A DNA stretch of 11,325 bases from Bacteroidales bacterium UBA1204 (GCA_002310075.1 DBXU01000003.1:48278-59602); one strand, 5' to 3'. Positions 1-6,355 are shown, counted from the stretch's first letter. Notes: generated by a model from the sequence alone, not told the origin. Made by a program: numbers and translations.

Positions 1-911
1 TTGCCGCTGCCCACATCGCCTTGCAGTAGGCGGTTCATCTGGTGCCCCGAGCCTAAGTCCTTGCGGATTTCCTTGATGACGCGCTTTTGGGCGTTGGTCA
101 ACGGGAAAGGCAGATGGTTTTTATAGAAGCTGTTGAAATAGTCTCCTACTACATTGAAGACATGGCCCTGGACGGCCTGCTCGCGGTGCATTTTATTCCG
201 TAACAGTTTCAGTTGGAAGAAGAAATGCTCCTCATACTTCAATCGGCGTGTGGCCTGCTGGATTTCAATGTTATTGGAAGGCAAGTGTATCTCGTAATAG
301 GCGTAGCGGCGCGGAATCAGTTGGTTTTCCTCAATGAGCGTCTTGGGCAACGTCTCGGGGATGTATTCGTAGACCTGCTGAAGGATTTGTTTCTGCAATT
401 TGGCGATGGCGCGCGTGCCAAGGCCGTGGTCTTTCATCCGTTCTGTGGTATTGTAAACACCTTGCAACCCCTCACCGATGAGCGGGTCTTTAGGGTCATA
501 TTCCTCGATCTCGGGATGGACGAAGTTGAAATTGTGGTTGAACTCGCTCGCTTTGCCGAACAGCACGTATTTCACGTCAGGTTTGAAACGATTTTTGAGC
601 CATTTCAAGCCCCGGAACCACACCACCTCGATGCTGCCCGTCTCATCGCTGAAAAGTCCCGTGGCACGAGTGGCCCTCGGCGCGCCGATCATCTTGATGT
701 TGGAGATGGTGCCGACCAACTGATAATAGACGGAGTCATCGTTGATGTAGGCCACCTTTTGGATTTGGCTGCGATCGATGTAACGGAACGGAAACTGGTT
801 GAGCATGTCCTGATAGGTGGCCACGCCCAACTCCTTCTTCAGGACTTCGGCTTTCTTCGGCCCAACACCCTTCAGATAGGCGATACTCGTTTGCAACAGG
901 TTCTGTTCCAT
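1..911 (-). CDS. recG: ATP-dependent DNA helicase RecG, N-terminal part (cut by window edge)
   Basis: RecG remodels stalled replication forks and branch-migrates Holliday junctions using ATP. The 303 complete codons read from ATG at 911 run off the left edge. Residues 8-30 (SIAYLKGVGPKKAEVLKKEL) look like the helix-hairpin-helix that opens RecG. Residues about 60-140 form the OB-fold wedge domain that grips the branched DNA. Residues 270-282 (PLTNAQKRVIKEI) match the helicase Q-motif region, and residues 294-303 (RLLQGDVGSG) are the start of Walker A, with the invariant Lys codon split by the edge. Family members are about 700 residues, so the motor and C-terminal domains lie outside. Its ATG sits 4 nt after a possible -7 box shared by symmetry with the divergent tatD gene. 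A long plus-strand frame over this region is a shadow. Identification is very secure. Confidence 0.96.
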   Translation of the reverse strand, partial: MEQNLLQTSIAYLKGVGPKKAEVLKKELGVATYQDMLNQFPFRYIDRSQIQKVAYINDDSVYYQLVGTISNIKMIGAPRATRATGLFSDETGSIEVVWFRGLKWLKNRFKPDVKYVLFGKASEFNHNFNFVHPEIEEYDPKDPLIGEGLQGVYNTTERMKDHGLGTRAIAKLQKQILQQVYEYIPETLPKTLIEENQLIPRRYAYYEIHLPSNNIEIQQATRRLKYEEHFFFQLKLLRNKMHREQAVQGHVFNVVGDYFNSFYKNHLPFPLTNAQKRVIKEIRKDLGSGHQMNRLLQGDVGSG

Positions 912-915
912 GCCA

Positions 916-941
916 CAAAAATAGGAATTTTTCTATTTTTG
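916..941. promoter_or_regulatory. Mirror-image divergent -7 elements between recG and tatD
   Basis: TATTTTTG, which fits the Bacteroidota -7 consensus TAnnTTTG, occurs at 934-941 on the plus strand and again at 923-916 on the minus strand. The two are arms of an 8-bp inverted repeat with a 10-bp spacer. Each box ends 4-5 nt before a start codon (tatD ATG at 947, recG ATG at 911), so transcripts should be leaderless or nearly so. No good -33 TTTG is visible at about 19 bp upstream of either box, which lowers confidence. The same sequence could instead form a hairpin. Confidence 0.55.
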
Positions 942-946
942 CAGTC

Positions 947-1630
947 ATGGAAATGCTGTTTGTTGATATACACACTCACACTGCAAAAACTGATAACGAC
1001 TTGCTTCAAATCGTCAATCTGGACTTGGGTCAACCTTATCCCGAGCAAGGCTACTATAGTTACGGCATCCATCCTTGGGCATTGGATAATGCTGGATTTA
1101 AAATAGAAGAAGCATTGGAATTGTTGGAAGAAAGGCTTCAATCACCGAATGTCCTAGCTCTTGGCGAAGCAGGTTTGGACAAGTTGCATAAGGCGACTTT
1201 TGAACGACAGATTGAACTTTTCGAGCGGCAGATCGAGCTTTCGGAAACCTTGCAAAAACCTATGATCCTGCACGATGTAAGAAGCCATAACGAAATCCTT
1301 GCCTTGCGCAAAAAACACAAAGCCAAGCAACCTTGGATTGTTCATGGTTTCAGCGGCACGGAACAAGATGTGCGACAACTCATCGGGCAGGGTATTTATC
1401 TTTCCGTGGGCGAGAGTCTGTTGCATCCCGAAAGAAAGATTTATAAATCGTTCAAATTCATTGATTTGGATTATCTCTTCCTTGAAACCGACATGGCGAA
1501 AATTGGGATTGAAAAGGTGTATGAAGCAGCGACAAAACTATTGGAAATGGATTTGTCGGTCTTGCAAAAGAGAATCTTTGCTAATTTTGCAACCCTATGG
1601 AACACTGGCAAGACAGAACCCGCCTTTTGA
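947..1630 (+). CDS. TatD-family metal-dependent hydrolase (putative deoxyribonuclease), short form
   Basis: TatD proteins are metal-dependent hydrolases of the amidohydrolase superfamily, several with 3'-5' exonuclease or DNase activity in the cytosol. Metal-ligand positions are visible in order: HxH at residues 9-11 (DIHTHT), E74 in GEAGLD, H109 in MILHD, H133 in IVHGFSG and D182 in LETDM. At 227 residues it is shorter than the usual 255-265, and the proline-rich stretch that normally follows LETD is replaced by MAKIGIEK, as in a compact Bacteroidota-type variant. An in-frame ATG at 953 (MLFVDIHTH) is an alternative start. The 3' end overlaps tcdA by 34 nt, so the two are surely co-transcribed. 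The gene is AT-richer than its neighbours. The substrate cannot be told from sequence. Confidence 0.88.
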   Translation: MEMLFVDIHTHTAKTDNDLLQIVNLDLGQPYPEQGYYSYGIHPWALDNAGFKIEEALELLEERLQSPNVLALGEAGLDKLHKATFERQIELFERQIELSETLQKPMILHDVRSHNEILALRKKHKAKQPWIVHGFSGTEQDVRQLIGQGIYLSVGESLLHPERKIYKSFKFIDLDYLFLETDMAKIGIEKVYEAATKLLEMDLSVLQKRIFANFATLWNTGKTEPAF

Positions 1631-2316
1631 TCGGCGATGAAGGTATCAATATATTGAAATCCAAGCATGTGCTTGTGGTCGGCTTGGGTGGCGTAGGTGC
1701 CTACGCTGCCGAGCAACTCGCTCGTGCGGGCATTGGCCGCATGACCCTTGTTGACGGCGACGTGGTCAATGTCACCAACCGCAACCGACAGCTGTTAGCC
1801 TTGGAGAGCACAGTCGGTCGACCGAAAGCTGAGGTGATGGCAGAGCGCTTGCGCGACATCAACCCTGAAATCGAGCTGACTGTCCTCAACAAATACCTGA
1901 AAGACCAGGCCATCATCGACCTCATGGCCCAGCCCTTCGACTATGTGGTGGATGCCATCGACACGGTGGCGCCTAAAGTGTTTCTGCTCTATTATGCCAA
2001 GCAGAACAACCAACGTATTGTGAGCAGCATGGGCGCTGGCGGCAAGTTCCACCCCGAACGGGTAGAGATTTGCGACATCTCCAAATCAAACCATTGCAGA
2101 TTAGCATTCTACATTAGAAAACGCCTACACCGCCTCGGCGTCTTCGATGGCATCACTGCGGTCTACTCGCCCGAGCCCGTTGATGCTTCCGCCGTCGTTA
2201 CAGAGGGCGTTGACGAGCAAAACAAAGTCTCCAATGTGGGCACCATCTCCTATCTTCCAGCCACCTTCGGCATCTTTTGCGCCTCGGTGGTGATTAATGA
2301 ATTCCTTGGAAAATGA
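1597..2316 (+). CDS. tcdA: tRNA threonylcarbamoyladenosine dehydratase TcdA (CsdL)
   Basis: TcdA is an E1-like enzyme that uses ATP to dehydrate t6A37 of ANN-decoding tRNAs into cyclic ct6A. The 239-residue protein opens with QDRTRLLIGDEG, typical of the family, and has the nucleotide-binding loop GLGGVGAYAAEQLARAG at residues 29-45. The adenylation-site signature NVTNRNRQLLA lies at 58-68 (cf. the D...NxxRQ pattern of ThiF/MoeB/UBA1), followed by VDAIDT at 118-123 and SSMGAGGKFHP at 143-153. The start at 1597 is kept despite the 34-nt overlap with tatD because the DRT-LLIG motif begins at once and no later start keeps it. Its stop overlaps the next ATG by 4 nt (ATGA), suggesting translational coupling. 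MoeB/ThiF are less likely because no MoaD/ThiS partner is near and the GAGGKF segment is TcdA-like. Confidence 0.93.
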   Translation: MEHWQDRTRLLIGDEGINILKSKHVLVVGLGGVGAYAAEQLARAGIGRMTLVDGDVVNVTNRNRQLLALESTVGRPKAEVMAERLRDINPEIELTVLNKYLKDQAIIDLMAQPFDYVVDAIDTVAPKVFLLYYAKQNNQRIVSSMGAGGKFHPERVEICDISKSNHCRLAFYIRKRLHRLGVFDGITAVYSPEPVDASAVVTEGVDEQNKVSNVGTISYLPATFGIFCASVVINEFLGK

Positions 2317-2780
2317 AAAAGATCCTCTTCATCTGTCACGGCAACATCTGCCGCAGTCCCATGGCCGAGTTCGTAATGAAACACCTCGTTGCAGAGGCGG
2401 GCTTGAGTGGCCAATATGAGATACAATCTGCGGCTACCTCAACCGAAGAAATCGGCAATCCCGTCTATCCGCCAGCGCGGCGCAAATTGGCAGAGCACGG
2501 CATTGGCTGCGAGGGCAAGACCGCCCGTCAGATGACACGGCAGGACTACAACTATTACGATTACATCATCGCCATGGACCGCAATAACCTGCGTAATCTA
2601 AAACGCATGTTCGGCGAGGACACCGACCACAAAATCAGCCTCTTAATGGAATACACCCATCGTCCAGGTGACGTTGCCGACCCTTGGTATACGGGTGACT
2701 TTGAAGCCACTTGGATAGATGTTCTGGAAGGATGCAAGGAATTATTAGTGTTTTTGGAGCATTCAACAACCAAAAGATGA
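2313..2780 (+). CDS. Low-molecular-weight protein tyrosine phosphatase
   Basis: This is a cytosolic phosphatase of the LMW-PTP/arsenate-reductase fold that removes phosphate from protein tyrosines through a cysteinyl-phosphate intermediate. The catalytic P-loop is FICHGNICRSPMAE, with nucleophile C8, the second conserved cysteine C13 and R14 (CX5R). The general acid is D123 in the DPWYTGDF loop (123-130), whose Asp-Pro-Trp/Tyr form is standard. The 155-residue length is normal. It overlaps tcdA (ATGA at 2313-2316) and the peptidase gene (ATGA at 2777-2780), so it sits in the middle of a coupled run. No tyrosine kinase or capsule gene is present, so a Wzb-type capsule role is not indicated and the substrate is unknown. 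Confidence 0.94.
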   Translation: MKKILFICHGNICRSPMAEFVMKHLVAEAGLSGQYEIQSAATSTEEIGNPVYPPARRKLAEHGIGCEGKTARQMTRQDYNYYDYIIAMDRNNLRNLKRMFGEDTDHKISLLMEYTHRPGDVADPWYTGDFEATWIDVLEGCKELLVFLEHSTTKR

Positions 2781-3526
2781 AAAAAGGCATCCATATTACA
2801 TTGATGCTGCTCGTTTTAGCCATAATGGCCTCTTGCGACGGTAATCACCAAAACCAGACGGAGAAAACGCCAAGCCCCCAAAAAGAGGCCATCTCTGTTG
2901 CTGAAGAAGTGTTTACGCCCGACTTTTCCCATGCCGAAGACACCGTGTGTTACAAAGACTATGTCTTTTTCTCTCAGCCCATCCCCGAAGCAGTGAAAGC
3001 CCGAATGCAAAGTAAGTCGATGCCCGAAAAGGCTAGAATCAGCTATGACGAACTCCGATATCTCACCCTTTTTTATTACGATTTCGAAGGCAAAACCCAG
3101 CAAGGCGAGATGGTGTGCAACAAGGCCATCGCACACGACCTGCTCTGCATCTTCAGGACCTTATTTGCAGAGGCTTATCCCATCAACAGCATACGACTTG
3201 TAGACGACTTCGATGCTTCCGACGAGGCCTCCATGCAGGCCAATAACAGTTCCTGCTTCAACTACCGCACCATAGCAGGTTCATGGAGACTTTCGCAACA
3301 TGCCTTTGGAATGGCCGTCGACATCAACCCCCTGCAGAACCCCTGCGTCAGAGGCACGCGCATTCGACCCTCTACAGCAATAGACTATGTGGACAGAAGC
3401 AAGGACTTCCCACACAAAATTGACGAAAAAGATTTCTGCAAAAAGACGTTTGATTCGTTCGGTTTCCGTTGGGGCGGCCACTGGCGCAGCGTAAAGGACT
3501 ACCAGCATTTTGAGAGAAGGAGATGA
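2777..3526 (+). CDS. M15-family peptidoglycan peptidase, lipoprotein
   Basis: This is a predicted zinc D-Ala-D-Ala carboxypeptidase or L-Ala-D-Glu endopeptidase acting on peptidoglycan in the periplasm. The start at 2777 (249 residues) is chosen because it begins a clean lipoprotein signal: MKKG, a hydrophobic core, then lipobox MASC with C20 as the lipidated residue. A frame start at 2711 would put 22 unrelated residues ahead of the signal. Zn ligands fit M15: SQHAFGMAVDIN gives H175 and D182 (HX6D), and DYQHFE gives H244. The RWGGHWRSVKDYQHFE ending resembles subfamily M15C, which favours an endopeptidase, but substrate choice is inference. Residues 21-45 are a flexible Gln/Thr/Pro-rich linker. 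It overlaps the phosphatase gene by 4 nt and ends the operon. Confidence 0.9.
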   Translation: MKKGIHITLMLLVLAIMASCDGNHQNQTEKTPSPQKEAISVAEEVFTPDFSHAEDTVCYKDYVFFSQPIPEAVKARMQSKSMPEKARISYDELRYLTLFYYDFEGKTQQGEMVCNKAIAHDLLCIFRTLFAEAYPINSIRLVDDFDASDEASMQANNSSCFNYRTIAGSWRLSQHAFGMAVDINPLQNPCVRGTRIRPSTAIDYVDRSKDFPHKIDEKDFCKKTFDSFGFRWGGHWRSVKDYQHFERRR

Positions 3527-3545
3527 GAATAAATGACGGTTATCC

Positions 3546-3575
3546 ATTGATTATTCGCTTTTTATTGTATCTTTG
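3546..3575 (+). promoter_or_regulatory. Bacteroidota-type promoter upstream of the orphan membrane protein
   Basis: The -7 element TATCTTTG at 3568-3575 matches TAnnTTTG exactly and is followed by CAGCA, as is common in this phylum. ATTG at 3546-3549 can serve as the -33 element, with an 18-bp spacer. Transcription would start near 3581 and give a leader of about 23 nt before ATG 3604. Confidence 0.75.
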
Positions 3576-3603
3576 CAGCAATAACCAATAAAAACAGACT
3601 CTT

Positions 3604-4131
3604 ATGGGACTCATCAACTTTCCAAATGCCAACCAAACGCAAAAAACGCCAAATCAAAGCGGATGCCTCAGAAGGATTATCGTTATTTTAGTTGTTGCTT
3701 TCGTCGCCTACTACCTATTGAAATCCTGTGGAGGAGGACTGTTGAATTACGGAGGTGGTGGAACTTCCAACACCACGCCCTCTTCGAACGACAACACCAT
3801 AACCATGCCCGACATGACCCCCAAAAACACCAACACCACTTCCAATACCACAACCACTTCCAACTATGGGGATTACAGCTGGATTGTCGGCACCTGGGAT
3901 TGTGACATGGGCGCCTATGGCAAGATGGTGATGAACTTTGAAGGCGATGGCGCCTCAGGACGATGCTCCGAACTCAAACCCGATGGCACCTATAGATATG
4001 GAACCTACCAAGTCGACGGCAACGTACTATCCTATAAATTGACGGGAGAGAGCTTCTCGACAACAATTAAGATTGAGTCTGGCCACAGGCTGTCGGATGG
4101 TGATGGTACTTATTACCGAAAGAGGAACTGA
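3604..4131 (+). CDS. Hypothetical single-pass membrane protein with Thr/Asn-rich linker and C-terminal beta-rich domain
   Basis: I do not recognise a named family. The 175-residue protein has a short polar N-terminus (1-20) and an Arg-Arg-preceded transmembrane helix at about 24-40 (RRIIVILVVAFVAYYLLK). A Gly-rich stretch (43-53) and a low-complexity Thr/Asn/Ser linker (54-88) follow. The compact C-terminal part (about 91-173) contains SWIVGTWDCDMGAYGKMVMNF, and its alternating hydrophobics suggest beta strands. The WIVGTW opening recalls lipocalin-like small beta domains, but that is only a resemblance. The positive charge before the helix might suggest a cytoplasmic N-terminus with the beta domain in the periplasm. 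It has its own promoter, is transcribed alone and converges on hydF. Codon use looks normal for the region, so I believe the gene is real. Confidence 0.8.
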   Translation: MGLINFPNANQTQKTPNQSGCLRRIIVILVVAFVAYYLLKSCGGGLLNYGGGGTSNTTPSSNDNTITMPDMTPKNTNTTSNTTTTSNYGDYSWIVGTWDCDMGAYGKMVMNFEGDGASGRCSELKPDGTYRYGTYQVDGNVLSYKLTGESFSTTIKIESGHRLSDGDGTYYRKRN

Positions 4132-4134
4132 GTA

Positions 4135-4149
4135 TAAGAAAACTTCTTA
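4135..4149. terminator. Short hairpin between convergent genes (weak)
   Basis: TAAGAA and TTCTTA form a perfect 6-bp stem with a 3-nt loop in the 15-bp gap between the stops of the membrane protein gene and hydF, overlapping the hydF stop. It is AT-rich and lacks a clear U-tract, so it is at best a weak bidirectional terminator. Confidence 0.25.
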
Positions 4150-5334
4150 ACGGAACGGTTCCATCACCCGATCAAAAATGCCGTTCATGTAAGCCAAAGC
4201 CATGCCGTAGTTGCTGATCGGGATGCCTTGGTTGACAAACAAATTAGTTCGGTTCAACAGTTGCTTGCGTGTGCTCATGCAGCCGCCGCATTGGATGGCC
4301 ATGGCGTATTTTTCAGGGTTGGCAATGGGTGACAGCCCTGCCACATACTCGAAATGAATGTCTTTTCCTGTGTAATTCAGAATCATGCGAGGCAACTTCA
4401 CGCGGCCTATGTCTTCACAGGTGCTGTGATGAGTGCATGACTCAAGCAACAAGACTGAATCGCCGTCCTTCAGTTGTGAGAGATAAGGCGTACCTTTCAC
4501 ATAGTTGTCAAAATCGCCACGCAAACGTGCCATGACAATGCTGAAGCTTGTCAAAGGAATATCTGGGGGAACGATTTTGCTCACATAGCCGAACACCTGG
4601 CTGTCGGTAACCACCAAAGCGGGTCTGGGCATAGCGTCGAGGTACTGCTGCAAATGCGTCTCCTTCAGCACAACACAGATGCATTCGTTGTCCAGCACAT
4701 CGCGGATGGCCATCACCTGAGGCAAAATCAAACGACCTTCGGGCGCCTCGCTGTCGACGGGGCAGACCAACACGACCACCTCGTTAGGTTGGATGATGCC
4801 ACCCAGCAACGACACTTTCTGATAGGCGCTCTCGGGGATGGTCTTTTTCAATAGGTCGACCAAAGGCGCAATATCATCCTTGTTTGCAATACTGAAATTC
4901 AGTACTTTAGTGGCATAGTTCTGCTCTATCATCGCCTTCACGACAGCAAGAAGCGACTCTTGGTCGGATTTGTTGTGGACGACGAAGAACGGCACCGCCA
5001 ACTCGTTCATGCGGGCGATGAGATGCTTCTCCGGGTCGCCGAAGTTGTTCTCTGTGATGACCAAAACGGCGCAGTCGATCTCCTCAAGCACCTTCATGGT
5101 CTTTTCCACACGCTGTTGTCCCAACTCGCCCACGTCGTCGATGCCAGCCGTGTCAATGAGCACGCAAGGCCCAATGCCAAAGATTTCAAGGCTTTTCTTG
5201 ACGGGATCGGTGGTGGTACCCGCCGTATCGCTCACGATGGCGATATCTTGTCCCGTCAACAGGTTGATGAGGCTGCTCTTGCCGCAGTTCCTGCGGCCGA
5301 AGATGCCGATATGGGGTTTTAGATCCTTTGCCAT
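4147..5334 (-). CDS. hydF: [FeFe]-hydrogenase maturation GTPase HydF
   Basis: HydF is the GTP-binding scaffold on which HydE and HydG build the 2Fe subcluster before it is passed to apo-hydrogenase HydA. The 395-residue length is normal. The N-terminal GTPase domain (about 1-170) shows G1 GRRNCGKSS (13-21), a switch-I region with TAGTTTDP (37-44), G3 DTAG (61-64) and G4 NKSD (121-124). A dimerisation region follows (about 175-290). The C-terminal cluster domain has C300-T-H302, with the conserved DIGRVKLPR after it, and C349-GG-C352. The usual family motif is CxHx(44-53)HCxxC; here the second His position is Gln348. hydE, hydG and a hydrogenase gene are not in the window. It starts 14 bp after the LytTR gene stop, so the two probably share the promoter at 6181-6211. 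Confidence 0.95.
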   Translation of the reverse strand: MAKDLKPHIGIFGRRNCGKSSLINLLTGQDIAIVSDTAGTTTDPVKKSLEIFGIGPCVLIDTAGIDDVGELGQQRVEKTMKVLEEIDCAVLVITENNFGDPEKHLIARMNELAVPFFVVHNKSDQESLLAVVKAMIEQNYATKVLNFSIANKDDIAPLVDLLKKTIPESAYQKVSLLGGIIQPNEVVVLVCPVDSEAPEGRLILPQVMAIRDVLDNECICVVLKETHLQQYLDAMPRPALVVTDSQVFGYVSKIVPPDIPLTSFSIVMARLRGDFDNYVKGTPYLSQLKDGDSVLLLESCTHHSTCEDIGRVKLPRMILNYTGKDIHFEYVAGLSPIANPEKYAMAIQCGGCMSTRKQLLNRTNLFVNQGIPISNYGMALAYMNGIFDRVMEPFR

Positions 5335-5348
5335 GTCATATTCCTAGA

Positions 5349-6158
5349 TTATAACAAAATGGCCAACTGGTCATAATAATTCTTACTTACAGGCACACGA
5401 TTCGCATTTGGAGCATCAAGCATTGCATATGTGAATTCCTTGTCTTTCTGCAATGACTTAACCCGGGTGCTATTGACAAAATAAGACCGATGACAGCGTA
5501 TCAAACCTCCTTTCACGCAAGTGTCTTCCACTCGTTTCATTGTAGTACGAATGCTACAGAACTTGATTTCATCGTCTTCCAGATAGCACACTTTTATATA
5601 ATTCTCATCCGATTGCACATACAATACCATGTCGTTTGCCACCACGAGCTTCAAGTTGTCGCGCTCATCCATGAAACGAATCTTTTCTTTCGATGTATCG
5701 CGCTCTTTGCTTTGAATCTGGTTATCCTTTTCCAACAGCATAAAACATAAGTCGATGATCACATATGGGATAAGCATCAACACAAACAAATACACCAACG
5801 TCATGCCGAAAAACCAGAAAAATGCCTCTGACTTGTCTGACATCAGCCACAAATAAAGAGCCGTAAAACCCGAGGAAAACACGACTTCAATAATACAAAG
5901 CAGGATGCTTTGCCACCATCGAATTGTTGAACTCTTTCGATTGATTACCCAAAACAACAACCGCGAAAACAACAAGACTACAAGGGCGATGCATAAAATC
6001 ATCGTCACATGAAACGAATAACGGGAAAAGTCAATGGAGAAACGGTCGAAACTGGTAGGAGAAAACAGCAACAGCATCCCGAACACGAAAAGCGGTATGC
6101 CAAAAACATGGCTTAAAATCCCGTTTCTTGTAGCATATTCTTTTGTTAAAGCGGTCAT
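5349..6158 (-). CDS. Membrane-anchored LytTR-domain transcriptional regulator
   Basis: This 269-residue protein joins four predicted transmembrane helices (about residues 15-33, 49-72, 84-106 and 113-142) to a charged, probably helical linker (143-170) and a C-terminal LytTR DNA-binding domain (about 170-265). LytTR hallmarks include VVANDMVLYVQSDENYIKV (172-190), the SIRTTMKRVED helix (202-212) and LIRCHRSYFVNSTRVKSL (219-236). It has no receiver domain, so it is not a standard response regulator; the membrane part probably senses or receives the signal directly, as proposed for other membrane-bound LytTR proteins. It heads a two-gene unit with hydF and has its own strong promoter. The divergent region beyond that promoter carries phased repeats that might be its operator. 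Target genes are inference. Confidence 0.87.
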   Translation of the reverse strand: MTALTKEYATRNGILSHVFGIPLFVFGMLLLFSPTSFDRFSIDFSRYSFHVTMILCIALVVLLFSRLLFWVINRKSSTIRWWQSILLCIIEVVFSSGFTALYLWLMSDKSEAFFWFFGMTLVYLFVLMLIPYVIIDLCFMLLEKDNQIQSKERDTSKEKIRFMDERDNLKLVVANDMVLYVQSDENYIKVCYLEDDEIKFCSIRTTMKRVEDTCVKGGLIRCHRSYFVNSTRVKSLQKDKEFTYAMLDAPNANRVPVSKNYYDQLAILL

Positions 6159-6180
6159 TTATTCTTTATCATTGGGATTG

Positions 6181-6211
6181 CAAAGATAATAAAACTCTGA
6201 AAACCCTCAAA
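6181..6211 (-). promoter_or_regulatory. Canonical Bacteroidota promoter for the LytTR-hydF unit
   Basis: Read on the minus strand, TTTG at 6211-6208 is followed by a 19-bp spacer and TATCTTTG at 6188-6181, an exact match to the TTTG / TAnnTTTG pattern with ideal spacing. Transcription should start near 6175, giving a leader of about 17 nt to ATG 6158. Confidence 0.82.
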
Positions 6212-6273
6212 AAAAACGAAAAAATGCCATCACAATCTAAGAATTATAATTTACTATATTTCAGCAATAAAGC

Positions 6274-6313
6274 CGACAACAAACGACAACAAACGATTAC
6301 AGTCGACTACAAA
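6274..6313. repeat. Four-unit 10-bp helically phased tandem repeat (CGAnnACAnn)
   Basis: Four consecutive 10-bp units lie head to tail: CGACAACAAA (6274), CGACAACAAA (6284), CGATTACAGT (6294) and CGACTACAAA (6304). All keep CGAnnACA; the first two are identical and the fourth differs by one base. A period of one helical turn puts all copies on the same DNA face, as in cooperative protein-binding arrays. The array lies between the divergent LytTR and ssb promoters, about 45-90 bp upstream of the presumed ssb start. LytTR proteins bind short direct repeats spaced about two turns apart, so this could be an operator for the adjacent regulator; that is inference. Chance repetition in AC-rich DNA is the alternative. 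Confidence 0.6.
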
Positions 6314-6320
6314 CGTTTGT
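6301..6320. promoter_or_regulatory. Two abutting perfect palindromes, possible operator
   Basis: AGTCGACT (6301-6308) is immediately followed by ACAAACGTTTGT (6309-6320), each a perfect palindrome of 8 and 12 bp. They overlap the last units of the tandem repeat. A third dyad, TTGTC-TT-GACAA (6330-6341), follows just upstream of the proposed ssb -7 box. Their position suits an operator for ssb transcription, but no cognate factor can be named. Confidence 0.35.
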
Positions 6321-6347
6321 TTACCGACTTTGTCTTGACAAGGGTCG

Positions 6348-6355
6348 TTACTTTG
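6348..6355 (+). promoter_or_regulatory. Candidate -7 element for the ssb pair
   Basis: TTACTTTG followed by CATCG differs from TAnnTTTG at one base. No TTTG lies at the ideal distance; TTTG at 6329-6332 gives only a 15-bp spacer. The transcript would start near 6361 and have a leader of about 60 nt. It is the best candidate in the gap, but not a strong one. Confidence 0.4.

Noticed and set aside
213..1106. Long plus-strand open frame (297 codons) opposite recG
   Set aside because: It is antisense to a clearly conserved RecG coding frame, runs into the tatD gene out of frame, and shows no recognisable domain; it is a shadow of codon bias in recG.
1199..1240. Perfect tandem FERQIEL-FERQIEL heptad in the TatD protein
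   Set aside because: Five of the seven codons differ synonymously between copies, and the family normally has a helix with this periodicity here, so it looks like a chance perfect heptad rather than a recent insertion.
2711..2776. Upstream extension of the M15 peptidase to 2711
   Set aside because: It would add 22 residues unlike a signal peptide, lying in another frame inside the phosphatase gene; the start at 2777 gives a proper lipoprotein signal and an ATGA overlap.
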